From Prevotellaceae bacterium UBA1720 (GTDB lineage: Bacteria; Bacteroidota; Bacteroidia; Bacteroidales; Bacteroidaceae), in the NCBI GenBank assembly GCA_002317475.1, contig DCIS01000050.1:1-34023 (forward strand): 34,023 bases of DNA. The letters are read 5' to 3'. A program made the position numbers and the translations under genes. Below are positions 24,540-32,544 of this stretch, one piece after another (within the stretch, counting starts at the first letter, position 1; every line of letters begins with the position of its first letter). The notes under the pieces were generated by a model. That model did no database searches. It was not told where the DNA came from and was given only the letters and a program-made list of their open reading frames with translations.

Positions 24540-27437
24540 ATGAAGAACACTACACATGCAAGCGGTCTGCTGACCAAAATGCTTTCATTGACGCTGTATC
24601 TGGCCATGGCCTTATGGACAGGCATGGCTTTGGCACAAAACGAAGGAGAGGGAAAGAAATATATCCGTATAGCCTACTCGAGCAATGAGAATCAGGTGGC
24701 TGACGTGGTGGCTGACAACAAACTGGAACTCGTGGCCATGGATAAAACCTCACTCACCCAGCAATGGGAGATGGTGCAGGTGGGTGACTACTATAAGTTC
24801 CTGAATCGTAGCAATGGTTTTGCGCTGAACGATCCTTCGCCCAGTGCCAGTGTTTATGAGACGCAGCTCAACATCGTTGCTCCTGATGAAGGTGCTGACA
24901 GTCAGCTATGGAGTCTGGTGTATCAAGCAGACAAACAGTCCTATAATCTGATCAGCAAGTCCGTAGAGCACACGTTCAATCTGAAGGGTAACAGCACCTT
25001 GCTCATCAGTTGGCAGAGTAATCCTGATGGTAAGAACAAGACCAGCGCAGGTCGACTCTGGAAGATCAATGACGTGGAGGATATGGGTGAGGTGGATCCC
25101 GGTGAGAATCCTGAAGAGCCTGCCAAGGAGGCACTGTATTATCGCATTGTGAATGCCAATGCTGGTGCGCGTGTGGTAGACGTGGAGACGCAGAACCCAA
25201 GCGAAGGTCGTGCCCTTGTTCTGATGACCAAGCAACCCAGCAATATCTCACAGCACTGGATGATCAAGCGTGTGGGAGACTACTACATGTTCCTGTCACG
25301 TCTGGGAGGATGGGCTATCAATGACCCCACAACGGGTACTACCACACCTACCACCAATACTGGTACGGAGATGAATATTGTCGTGGCTGACACCACTCAG
25401 CAGAGTCAGCTCTGGCAGTTTGTGGCACAGTCAAACGGCTATGGCAACCTGATCAACGTGGCTACTCAGCACACCCTGAATGTCAACGGAGGTACGGATG
25501 CTGATGGTACGAAACTGATCAGTTGGAAATCAGAACCTGATGGCAGCAACAAGACGAGCAAGAACCGTCAATGGATGATTGAGGCTATCGAGGATACAAC
25601 CGTGGTGGTGGAACCATCCCAACCTACAGACAGCGTAAAGGCCCGGGTAAGTAATCGTCCACATATTTATATATACACGCGTAATGGGGTTGCTATTACC
25701 AGCAAGAAGACTTGGACGGCAGCCGAACTATACTACATCGACGAACAGGATAGCATAACCTACTATGATAACCTGGATATCCGTGCCCGTGGTAACTCTA
25801 CCTATAGTAGTGGATCGGCTTACAAGATGCCCTATAGAATCCGCTTTGGTGAGGCTGTACAGTTCTTAGGCCCTGACAGAGCCAATGCCCGCAACTGGAC
25901 CCTTATGGCCAATGCCTATGACAAGACGATGATGCGCAATGCCCTGACAGCAGAACTCAGTAATATCGTGGGCTTGCCTTGGGCTCCTGGAGCTAATTTC
26001 GTGGATGTCAGCATGAATGGGGTGTATATCGGAACCTATCAGGTCAGTGATCATCCAGAGGCCGCTCCTGGTCGTGTGGAACTGCCTGAGGGAGAGGGCA
26101 ACGATGTAAGTTACTTCCTCGAGTGTGACGGTTATGCTGAGCATACCGTAATACGTACGGCCGTGAAGAATGTACCTGTACGTATCCATTCGCCTAAGGA
26201 TAATCTGAAAGACAGCCAGAAGACCTTTGTCAAGTCTTTCATGGATGATTTCGAGAATCGCCTCTTTGGTACACAGTTCAAGGATCCAAAGCGTGGCTAT
26301 CGTGCTGTGGTAGACAGTGTTACCTTGGCTGATTGGTATATCCTGGACGAGGTGTCTGCTAATGTGGACGGTTTCTGGAGCCAGTATTTCTATAAGAAAG
26401 CTGGTGATGAGCGTCTGTATTTCGGTCCGGTGTGGGATTACGATATCGCATACGCCAACGATAACCGCAAGGGTGATACCAGTAAGCAAATGATGAAGGA
26501 TATTGCGTATGAGTTGGATCACAATGGCTCTTGGGTAGTGCGCATGTGGGAGGACCCCTGGTTCCAACGTCTCATTACGCGTCGCTATGCCGAGTTGGTG
26601 GAGCAAGGTCTGCAACAGAAGTTAATAGATAAGGTGGACAGTCTGGCCCTTGTACTGGATGAGACACAGAAAGTGAACTATGCCAAGTATGGCTATAAGA
26701 ACGAAGTGCTACGCCAACGCCTTTTCCATGACAACTATGCCGATTATGTCAGTGACCTGAAGTCTTTCATCAACACTCGTATCCCCTTCCTTACTGATGC
26801 CTTTGCCAAACTGGTAACGGGTGAGGCACCTATGGAGGATGAACCCGAAACCTCAGCCTTCGAAGCTGACGAGACGTGCTACTATCAATTCCGAACCGAG
26901 GCTGTAACGGACAAGGAAATGATGCTGCAAGCCAATGGTGAGCGCAATGTGCGCAGTGTGCCTCTGAGCCAGAATGTGAAGCAGTTGTGGGCTGTTCGTA
27001 AGGTGGGTGATGCCTGGCAACTGTTGTCCAATACGCTTTCCACGGCAATGACAGATCCTGAATTCAGTGGTGAACAACTTCTTTTGACTACTCCTGACAG
27101 CACGAACCTTGCCCAATTGTGGTATTTTGTTCCTCAGAGCACAGGACACCGTTACAATCTGGTGAATGTGCAGTCTGGTCGTATGGTCTATCTGCGTGGA
27201 GGAGCTACCCTGGCAAATAGTGGCAACTACATTCTCAGTTCGGATGTTGAGGATGGCAGTGCGGACAACCAAGCTATCTGGAATGTTGCCAAGGCAAGTG
27301 AAATCCCCGTTGGTATACAGGTAGTTGAGGCAGAAGATGCATCTGACGTAATTGTTTATGATCTGTCAGGACGACGTGTCAATGCTCCCACTTCGGGCCT
27401 CTATATCCAAAACGGCAAGAAGGTGTTGGTGAGGTAG
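24540..27437 (+). CDS. Secreted CotH-kinase-like protein with ricin-type domains and C-terminal sorting tail
   Basis: A 965-residue exported protein with a signal peptide ending near LAQ (31-33). Two N-terminal ricin-B-like beta-trefoil domains (about 38-178 and 197-350) each contain Q.W......DYY.FL.R..G.A.ND and SQLW. The CotH-like domain spans about 372-760 (NLDIRARGNSTY 411-422; YKMPYRIRFG; WTLMANAYDKTMMRNALT; FGPVWDYDIAYAN 628-640, whose Asp pair is a likely metal site). A third ricin-like domain lies about 778-925. The tail YDLSGRRV...GLYIQNGKKVLVR matches the sorting-like tails elsewhere in the window. CotH proteins in other bacteria phosphorylate proteins; the target here is unknown. 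It is a single gene after the fba terminator; only a weak -7-like TAACCTTTA is seen upstream. Confidence 0.82.
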   Translation: MKNTTHASGLLTKMLSLTLYLAMALWTGMALAQNEGEGKKYIRIAYSSNENQVADVVADNKLELVAMDKTSLTQQWEMVQVGDYYKFLNRSNGFALNDPSPSASVYETQLNIVAPDEGADSQLWSLVYQADKQSYNLISKSVEHTFNLKGNSTLLISWQSNPDGKNKTSAGRLWKINDVEDMGEVDPGENPEEPAKEALYYRIVNANAGARVVDVETQNPSEGRALVLMTKQPSNISQHWMIKRVGDYYMFLSRLGGWAINDPTTGTTTPTTNTGTEMNIVVADTTQQSQLWQFVAQSNGYGNLINVATQHTLNVNGGTDADGTKLISWKSEPDGSNKTSKNRQWMIEAIEDTTVVVEPSQPTDSVKARVSNRPHIYIYTRNGVAITSKKTWTAAELYYIDEQDSITYYDNLDIRARGNSTYSSGSAYKMPYRIRFGEAVQFLGPDRANARNWTLMANAYDKTMMRNALTAELSNIVGLPWAPGANFVDVSMNGVYIGTYQVSDHPEAAPGRVELPEGEGNDVSYFLECDGYAEHTVIRTAVKNVPVRIHSPKDNLKDSQKTFVKSFMDDFENRLFGTQFKDPKRGYRAVVDSVTLADWYILDEVSANVDGFWSQYFYKKAGDERLYFGPVWDYDIAYANDNRKGDTSKQMMKDIAYELDHNGSWVVRMWEDPWFQRLITRRYAELVEQGLQQKLIDKVDSLALVLDETQKVNYAKYGYKNEVLRQRLFHDNYADYVSDLKSFINTRIPFLTDAFAKLVTGEAPMEDEPETSAFEADETCYYQFRTEAVTDKEMMLQANGERNVRSVPLSQNVKQLWAVRKVGDAWQLLSNTLSTAMTDPEFSGEQLLLTTPDSTNLAQLWYFVPQSTGHRYNLVNVQSGRMVYLRGGATLANSGNYILSSDVEDGSADNQAIWNVAKASEIPVGIQVVEAEDASDVIVYDLSGRRVNAPTSGLYIQNGKKVLVR

Positions 27438-27490
27438 GTCCCCAATAGTACATCTACAGGCCTTCTTTTGTTCGGGGGGGCTATAAACAA

Positions 27491-27528
27491 CAATGCCACA
27501 GATGATCGCTTGACCGCCTGTGGCATTG
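27491..27528. terminator. Hairpin between convergent genes (possible bidirectional terminator)
   Basis: CAATGCCACAG (27491-27501) pairs perfectly with CTGTGGCATTG (27518-27528) around a 16-nt loop. It lies between the convergent CotH-like gene and the small gene at 27565. T tracts are poor on both sides, so termination is probable but not certain. Confidence 0.6.
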
Positions 27529-27564
27529 CTTGGTATTGTTGTCTTAGAATTTCGTGTGAGAAAC

Positions 27565-27783
27565 TTAGTATGAGTAGGTCTCACCTTCTGTCCATTCTGT
27601 CATGATATGGCCATGTGCATCAACGCAGTGGTCGTGTATGGCCTGCTTGTGGGCATTGTCCAAGGCAATCCATACGGCTGTGCATTCGGGATAATGAACT
27701 TCGCGCTTTGCGATCTTTGATCCGATACGTTCCTTCTGTGGTACAGTGAGACTTGCCCACCAATTGTCTAATGTGTAATCCAT
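27565..27783 (-). CDS. Small hypothetical protein (72 aa)
   Basis: A 72-residue soluble protein, charged and rich in Trp and His (LDNWWASLTVPQKERI, AIHDHCVDAHG). I do not recognise a named family. It has an ATG start, lies 43 bp after the DUF4831 stop on the same strand and ends before the hairpin at 27491-27528, so it fits as the last gene of the nnrD operon. The composition looks protein-like rather than like a shadow frame, and no overlapping frame competes. It has no signal peptide or membrane segment and is probably cytoplasmic. Confidence 0.6.
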   Translation of the reverse strand: MDYTLDNWWASLTVPQKERIGSKIAKREVHYPECTAVWIALDNAHKQAIHDHCVDAHGHIMTEWTEGETYSY

Positions 27784-27826
27784 TGCTGTTAGTATTTAGT
27801 TTATTTGGTTTTGTTTGCGTAGTAAG

Positions 27827-28918
27827 TTACTGCTCAATCTTCTGAATACCACCCGTTTGGGGAAAGAAGGTCACCTTGGTGTTAACACCCTTGTTGAAGA
27901 GTACTTCGCTAAGTATCTCAACCGTGCCAAACTGTCCCATAGGGTATTCGCCTTCACAGAAGGTGTCATTGTCGTCATAGATGCTGACTGCCATTCTCGC
28001 AGGAACATTATAATAAATGCCCTTCTCCATCTTCGCCTTCTTCTTGGCTACATTGGGATCTTCAACGGTTTGTGGCAGTGAATCCATGCTCTTTACGTTG
28101 AGATAAACAGGGCGACCTGAAAGATCATCACTGTCTACCAATCCGGTATGCTTGGAGAAGCGGAAGAGCACCTCCTCGCCCTCTGTCTGAGGATCGATAT
28201 CCAGGGTATATACGTAGGTGGATGTCTGGACGGTTCCCTTGAAAAGTTGCTCTAAAGCTTCGGTTTGTGTTGTCAGTTCGTCGAGCATCAGTTTTAGTTG
28301 CTCACCATCTTTTGGGGTATTGTCAGCCTCGCCTCTCACCAGGGCATTTCTACTTTCACGGATATCATATATTTCCTGAGAACAAAGTTCTGCAAGTTTG
28401 GCAATGCTGCTGGCTGTCAGCATCTCCTGGCTCATATACTTTTTGGGGTCGGGCAGTGGTGCTGCAGGTTGGTTGGCAGGGACTTCCGAAAGCGCAACTT
28501 CCTCAACCTCAGTATGAATACCAAGCAGGATGCCGTCACGCGTCAAGGATACTTGTGGCGGGATGGCTGTCCCTTTCTGTCCCAAGATGGAAAGAGGGGA
28601 ACCTTTACCGGAAAGATTAATGTTGTATGCCTTGTTCTTGTCGGGCACACCATAAGGTTCAATGGTGACCTTTCGTAGTGTCCATACGGTACTTTCCTTT
28701 TCGGGAACATCGGACATTCGTAGATAACGGAATGCGTATTTATTCAGTTCTCCAGGTTTTGTGACAGTCTTGTCTGCCTCAATCACTACTCGGAAAGCCG
28801 TGCGGGGCATATAGTAGTTTACGCCTTCAAGCGTGCTTCCAGGAACGAAGTTTGGGGTCTGAGCAAAACCCGCAAGGGAAGTCAATGCCAGTATGCAAAG
28901 AGTCAGTAACTTTCTCAT
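27827..28918 (-). CDS. DUF4831 family exported protein
   Basis: A 363-residue protein with a signal peptide ending near FAQ (18-20). GVNYYMPRTAFRVVIEADKT (34-53) and the following YAFRYL and LGIHTEVEEV segments are typical of DUF4831, a Bacteroidota family without a known function. A central part (about 165-225) looks helical with charged residues, and the rest is beta-rich. It starts 16 nt after the NAD(P)HX dehydratase stop, so they are cotranscribed, although no functional link is evident. Probably periplasmic or outer-membrane associated. Confidence 0.8.
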   Translation of the reverse strand: MRKLLTLCILALTSLAGFAQTPNFVPGSTLEGVNYYMPRTAFRVVIEADKTVTKPGELNKYAFRYLRMSDVPEKESTVWTLRKVTIEPYGVPDKNKAYNINLSGKGSPLSILGQKGTAIPPQVSLTRDGILLGIHTEVEEVALSEVPANQPAAPLPDPKKYMSQEMLTASSIAKLAELCSQEIYDIRESRNALVRGEADNTPKDGEQLKLMLDELTTQTEALEQLFKGTVQTSTYVYTLDIDPQTEGEEVLFRFSKHTGLVDSDDLSGRPVYLNVKSMDSLPQTVEDPNVAKKKAKMEKGIYYNVPARMAVSIYDDNDTFCEGEYPMGQFGTVEILSEVLFNKGVNTKVTFFPQTGGIQKIEQ

Positions 28919-28934
28919 ATTTGTTTTTGTTTTT

Positions 28935-29801
28935 TCAATTCTTTGTTTTTAATGCCTTGAATGCCTGAGGCAAGTGCGAGATGATATCACTGGCCAACAT
29001 GCATTCCTCGCCCAACTCCTCTGCTGCATAATCACCTGCAAGGGCATGGAGCCAAACGCCCAGGAGAGTGGCGTCAAGGGCAGGGTAGCCTTGTGCCAGC
29101 AGTCCAGTGATAATGCCTGTCAGTACATCTCCACTACCCGGAGTAGCCATGCCACTATTGCCATAGGGGCAAAGGAAGGTCTCCTGCCTGGGTGTGCACA
29201 CTATACTGGGATGCCCCTTCATGACGATGTAGACATCGTGTTCGCTGGCATATTTCAGGGCAGTCTCTAATCGTTCCTTGGCATTGTCACATTTGTGGGT
29301 CAGCCTTTGAAACTCTCCGGCGTGTGGGGTAAGGATGGCATGGGCAGGGATGTCATTCTCCCATCCAGGATGTTGCGCAATGATATTCAGAGCATCAGCA
29401 TCTATCACCATCGGAACCCCAGCATTCTGCATGTATCGATGTACAGCCTCTGCTGTGAGGTCAGCCGTTCCAAGTCCCGGACCTATACCTATGGCTTGGA
29501 AAACCCCTGTAGGGATGTTGTTTGACACTACCTTTTCGTTCTCGTCAAGATGAAGAATGGCCTCGGGAACAGAGCATTGCAGGATGACATTGTTGGCTAA
29601 AGGGGTGTGTAGAGTAACTTTGCCCACACCGCTGCGCAGACAACCTTGGCAAGACAGTATCGCAGCTCCTGCCATCCCTCTACTGCCGGAGACGAGCAAG
29701 GCGTGTCCCATAGTACCTTTGTGGGCATCGACAGGACGAGGACGAAGTCTTCTGCCAACTTCTTCGGCCGTCAGAGTAACCTGTGATGGGGTGTTTTGCA
29801 T
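28935..29801 (-). CDS. nnrD: ADP-dependent (S)-NAD(P)H-hydrate dehydratase, standalone
   Basis: Repairs NAD(P)H hydrates to NAD(P)H using ADP; cytoplasmic and ribokinase-like. Motifs are GHALLVSGSRGMAGAAILSC at the N-terminus, GIGPGLG, LTPHAGEFQRL, and GNSGMATPGSGDVLTGIITG, with the GSGD catalytic Asp. Only the dehydratase domain (about 288 residues) is present; the NnrE epimerase domain fused in front in many bacteria, including Bacteroides, is missing, and the 160 bp upstream contain only promoters. The start at 29801 is preferred to 29816 because the -7 box at 29827-29834 would leave almost no leader for the longer form; the longer start adds five residues. It heads an operon with the DUF4831 gene. 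Confidence 0.88.
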   Translation of the reverse strand: MQNTPSQVTLTAEEVGRRLRPRPVDAHKGTMGHALLVSGSRGMAGAAILSCQGCLRSGVGKVTLHTPLANNVILQCSVPEAILHLDENEKVVSNNIPTGVFQAIGIGPGLGTADLTAEAVHRYMQNAGVPMVIDADALNIIAQHPGWENDIPAHAILTPHAGEFQRLTHKCDNAKERLETALKYASEHDVYIVMKGHPSIVCTPRQETFLCPYGNSGMATPGSGDVLTGIITGLLAQGYPALDATLLGVWLHALAGDYAAEELGEECMLASDIISHLPQAFKALKTKN

Positions 29802-29826
29802 ACGAATGTCTTGCATAATTATGCGA

Positions 29827-29834
29827 CAAAGATA
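29827..29834 (-). promoter_or_regulatory. -7 box for the nnrD operon
   Basis: Minus-strand TATCTTTG is a perfect TAnnTTTG. No TTTG lies at the usual -33 distance. It is back-to-back with the hpt promoter. Confidence 0.55.
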
Positions 29835-29926
29835 ACTCTTTTAATCTATAATTCATAGTACACCGTCCATAAATTTCATTAAAGTCTCGATAAAACGGGC
29901 GTATTTCTAACTAAAACATAGTTTTA

Positions 29927-29958
29927 TTTGGCATTTCTCTCACTTATTTGTATCTTTG
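29927..29958 (+). promoter_or_regulatory. Bacteroidota-type promoter for hpt-adk
   Basis: TTTG (29927-29930), a 20-nt spacer and TATCTTTG (29951-29958), with the ATG 21 bp further on, form a clear consensus promoter. Confidence 0.75.
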
Positions 29959-29979
29959 TACCCGTAAATTAGGACAAAT

Positions 29980-30516
29980 ATGCAAACAATTCAAGTGAAG
30001 GACAAGAAGTTCGTCTTGTCTATTCCCGAAAAAGAAATCTTAGAGCAGGTTGCCCGAGTGGCAGCGGAAATTAATCGTGACTATGCCGGACAAGAACCTG
30101 TCTTCCTGGCCGTACTGAACGGTTCGTTTATCTTTGCTGCAGATTTGCTTCGCGAGATTACGTTGCCTAGTCAGATATCATTCGTAAAACTGGCTTCTTA
30201 TGACGGAGTTAGCACCACAGGCAAGATTCGCGAGGTGCTGGGACTGAATATTGATATCACGGGTCGCCCTGTCATCATTGTCGAGGACATTGTGGATACA
30301 GGCCTCACCATGGCTCACATGCTGGAGACATTGGAGGGTCATAATCCTAGTAGCATTGCTATCTGTACCCTCTTGCTCAAGCCAGAGAAACTGAAGGTGA
30401 AGCTGGATGTGAAGTATCGCTGTCTGGAGATTCCCAATGACTTTATCGTGGGTTATGGTCTTGACTATGATCAGTATGGTCGTAACACCCGTGACATCTA
30501 TACTATTGAGAAATAA
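29980..30516 (+). CDS. hpt: Hypoxanthine phosphoribosyltransferase
   Basis: Converts hypoxanthine (and usually guanine) with PRPP to IMP or GMP in purine salvage; cytoplasmic. The 178-residue protein shows the PRPP-binding loop VIIVEDIVDTGLTM (98-111), the early FLAVLNGSFIFAADL (42-56) with the nearby flexible-loop residues LASYDG, and IPNDFIVGYGLDYD near the C-terminus, as in all Hpt enzymes. It is the first gene after a consensus promoter and adk follows after 62 bp. A weak AAGGG/CCCTT hairpin near 30521-30544 may only attenuate transcription into adk. Confidence 0.95.
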   Translation: MQTIQVKDKKFVLSIPEKEILEQVARVAAEINRDYAGQEPVFLAVLNGSFIFAADLLREITLPSQISFVKLASYDGVSTTGKIREVLGLNIDITGRPVIIVEDIVDTGLTMAHMLETLEGHNPSSIAICTLLLKPEKLKVKLDVKYRCLEIPNDFIVGYGLDYDQYGRNTRDIYTIEK

Positions 30517-30578
30517 TAAACAAGGGTTTCCAACGAATCCCTTGAAAAAATAGGATAACATAAACAATAACTGGATTA

Positions 30579-31151
30579 ATGAAAAACATTATCATTTTCG
30601 GTGCACCTGGTTCTGGAAAGGGCACTTACAGTGACGAGATCGTAAACAAGTATGGCATGGGCCACATCAGCACGGGAGATGTTCTTCGTGCTCAGATCAA
30701 GGCTGGCACAGAGTTGGGTAAGACCGCACAGGGTTATATTGACAATGGTCAGTTGTTGCCCGACAGTCTTATGATTAACATTCTGGCTTCTACCTATGAT
30801 AGCCTTCCTGCTGGTCAGGGCGTTATCTTTGACGGTTTCCCCCGTACCATTGCACAGGCAGATGCGCTGAAGGCAATGCTGGCAGAGCGTGGTCATGACA
30901 TGGGTGTAATGGTTGAACTGGTGGTAGATGAGGAGACCCTCTTGGCTCGCCTCTTGAACCGTGCTATCGAGCAGGGTCGTGCAGACGACAACGAGGAGAC
31001 CATCAAGAAGCGCTTTGCTGTCTATCATGCTCAGACCGAGCCTCTCGCAGAGTGGTTTGAGAAGGAAGGTATGCGTCACACTTTCACCTGGAAGGGTAGC
31101 AAGGAGCAGATGTTGGGCGAAATCTTCGCCTTCCTGGATACTTTGAAGTAA
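30579..31151 (+). CDS. adk: Adenylate kinase
   Basis: Interconverts ATP + AMP and 2 ADP; cytoplasmic and essential for nucleotide balance. The 190-residue protein has the P-loop GAPGSGKGT (8-16), the AMP-binding HISTGDVLRA (29-38), FDGFPRT (84-90) and a short lid (RAIEQGRADDNEETIKKRF) without the zinc-finger insertion of the long forms. Its length fits the short-lid class common in Bacteroidota. A terminator follows at 31169. Confidence 0.97.
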   Translation: MKNIIIFGAPGSGKGTYSDEIVNKYGMGHISTGDVLRAQIKAGTELGKTAQGYIDNGQLLPDSLMINILASTYDSLPAGQGVIFDGFPRTIAQADALKAMLAERGHDMGVMVELVVDEETLLARLLNRAIEQGRADDNEETIKKRFAVYHAQTEPLAEWFEKEGMRHTFTWKGSKEQMLGEIFAFLDTLK

Positions 31152-31168
31152 AAAAGCGTCTATATCAT

Positions 31169-31207
31169 AGCCGGGAACGAGCGTGAATTCGTTTGTTCTC
31201 GGCTTTT
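31169..31207 (+). terminator. Rho-independent terminator after adk
   Basis: AGCCGGGAACGA pairs with TTGTTCTCGGCT, with G-T and A-C tolerance, around GCGTGAATTCGT; TTTT follows. It ends 56 bp after the adk stop. Confidence 0.72.
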
Positions 31208-31251
31208 CAACATTAGACAATCCAAGTTTCGCATGTGAAGCGTGGTGTTTT

Positions 31252-31326
31252 ATACGTACAGCCTACGTACAACCTACGTATAGCCTACGTAAATATACGT
31301 TGTTTATACGTTGTTTGTACGTAGGA
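31252..31326. repeat. 11-bp-period array with ACGT/TACGTA cores
   Basis: Seven ACGT cores start at 31254, 31265, 31276, 31287, 31297, 31308 and 31319, spaced 11, 11, 11, 10, 11 and 11 bp. The first four units read ACGTANAGCCT-like and the last ones ACGTTGTTTRT-like; several cores are the palindrome TACGTA. The array fills the middle of the adk-obg gap. No consensus promoter for obg was found in the rest of the gap (31208-31251 and 31327-31377). Confidence 0.85.
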
Positions 31327-31377
31327 AAGACAATAAAAGAACATGCAAAACTGAATTAGGCAATAATTACCAAACGA

Positions 31378-32544
31378 ATGGCAGAATCGAATTTCGTAGA
31401 TTACGTTAAGATAGTTTGTCGCTCAGGAAAGGGTGGCAGAGGAAGTGCACACATGCATCGTGCTAAATATGCCCCAAATGGTGGACCTGACGGAGGTGAT
31501 GGTGGTCGTGGTGGACATGTGTATCTGCGTGGCAACCGTAATTACTGGACTCTGCTTCATTTGCGCTTCGACCGTCATATCTTTGCTGGTCATGGTGAGA
31601 ATGGCGGCAAGAGTGGAAGTACAGGTGCCAAGGGTCAGGATCGCTATATCGACGTACCTTGTGGAACCGTGGTGTACAATGCTGATACGGGCGAATACAT
31701 TTGTGATGTGAAGCACGATGGTGAGGTGGTAATGCTCTTGAAAGGTGGACGTGGAGGACAGGGAAACATCCATTTCGCAACCTCAACCAATCAGGCTCCT
31801 CGCTATGCTCAGCCTGGCGAACCTATGATGGAATTGACTGTCATCATGGAACTTAAGTTGCTGGCTGATGTGGGTTTGGTGGGTTTTCCCAATGCTGGTA
31901 AATCAACCTTGCTGAGTTGTGTCAGTTCGGCAAAGCCCAAGATTGCCAACTATCCTTTTACGACGATGGAACCTTCGCTGGGCATCGTGAGCTATCGTGA
32001 CAACCAGAGTTTCGTGATGGCTGATATCCCAGGAATCATTGAGGGAGCCAGCGAGGGTAGAGGATTGGGACTACGTTTCTTACGCCACATTGAGCGTAAT
32101 TCCTTGCTTCTCTTTATGGTGCCAGGTGATACTGATGACATCAAGAAGGAATATGAGATTCTGCTGAACGAGGTTGGTACATTCAACCCTGAATTGCTTG
32201 ACAAACAGCGTGTCCTGGCCGTCACAAAGAGTGACTTGCTGGACGATGAACTGGTTGAGATGCTCTCTGCAGATCTTCCTGATGATCTGCCTGTTGTGTT
32301 CATCTCTGCTGTGGCCAACAAGGGCATAACAGAACTGAAGGATGTGTTGTGGGCTGCCTTGAACAGCGAAAGCAACAAACTGCAGGCTATTCTGGATGAC
32401 GAGCGTATTGTTCATAAGAACAAGGATCTCTCGTACTTGCACGACGAAATGGAGGATGAGGGTGAGGATATCGAGATCCTGGACGAGGACGATATCGAGG
32501 AACTTGAAGACTACGAAATAGAGGATGTAGAAGAAGACTGGTAA
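31378..32544 (+). CDS. obg: GTPase Obg (ribosome assembly)
   Basis: An essential GTPase tied to 50S ribosome assembly and stress signalling; cytoplasmic and ribosome-associated. The 388-residue protein has the glycine-rich Obg domain (1-157, with GGPDGGDGGRGGHVYLRG and KGGRGGQGN), then the G domain with P-loop GFPNAGKST (169-177), DIPGIIEGASEGRGLG and the TKSD specificity motif. A highly acidic tail replaces the OCT domain (from about 360). The adk terminator upstream suggests its own promoter, but none is obvious; the repeat array at 31252-31326 lies in that place. pgeF overlaps its stop codon by one base. Confidence 0.97.
   Translation: MAESNFVDYVKIVCRSGKGGRGSAHMHRAKYAPNGGPDGGDGGRGGHVYLRGNRNYWTLLHLRFDRHIFAGHGENGGKSGSTGAKGQDRYIDVPCGTVVYNADTGEYICDVKHDGEVVMLLKGGRGGQGNIHFATSTNQAPRYAQPGEPMMELTVIMELKLLADVGLVGFPNAGKSTLLSCVSSAKPKIANYPFTTMEPSLGIVSYRDNQSFVMADIPGIIEGASEGRGLGLRFLRHIERNSLLLFMVPGDTDDIKKEYEILLNEVGTFNPELLDKQRVLAVTKSDLLDDELVEMLSADLPDDLPVVFISAVANKGITELKDVLWAALNSESNKLQAILDDERIVHKNKDLSYLHDEMEDEGEDIEILDEDDIEELEDYEIEDVEEDW

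Noticed and set aside
25866..26615. 249-codon minus-strand frame opposite the CotH-like gene
   Set aside because: Antisense shadow without recognisable features.
30576..31220. 214-codon minus-strand frame opposite adk
   Set aside because: Antisense shadow of adenylate kinase, whose motifs are complete on the plus strand.
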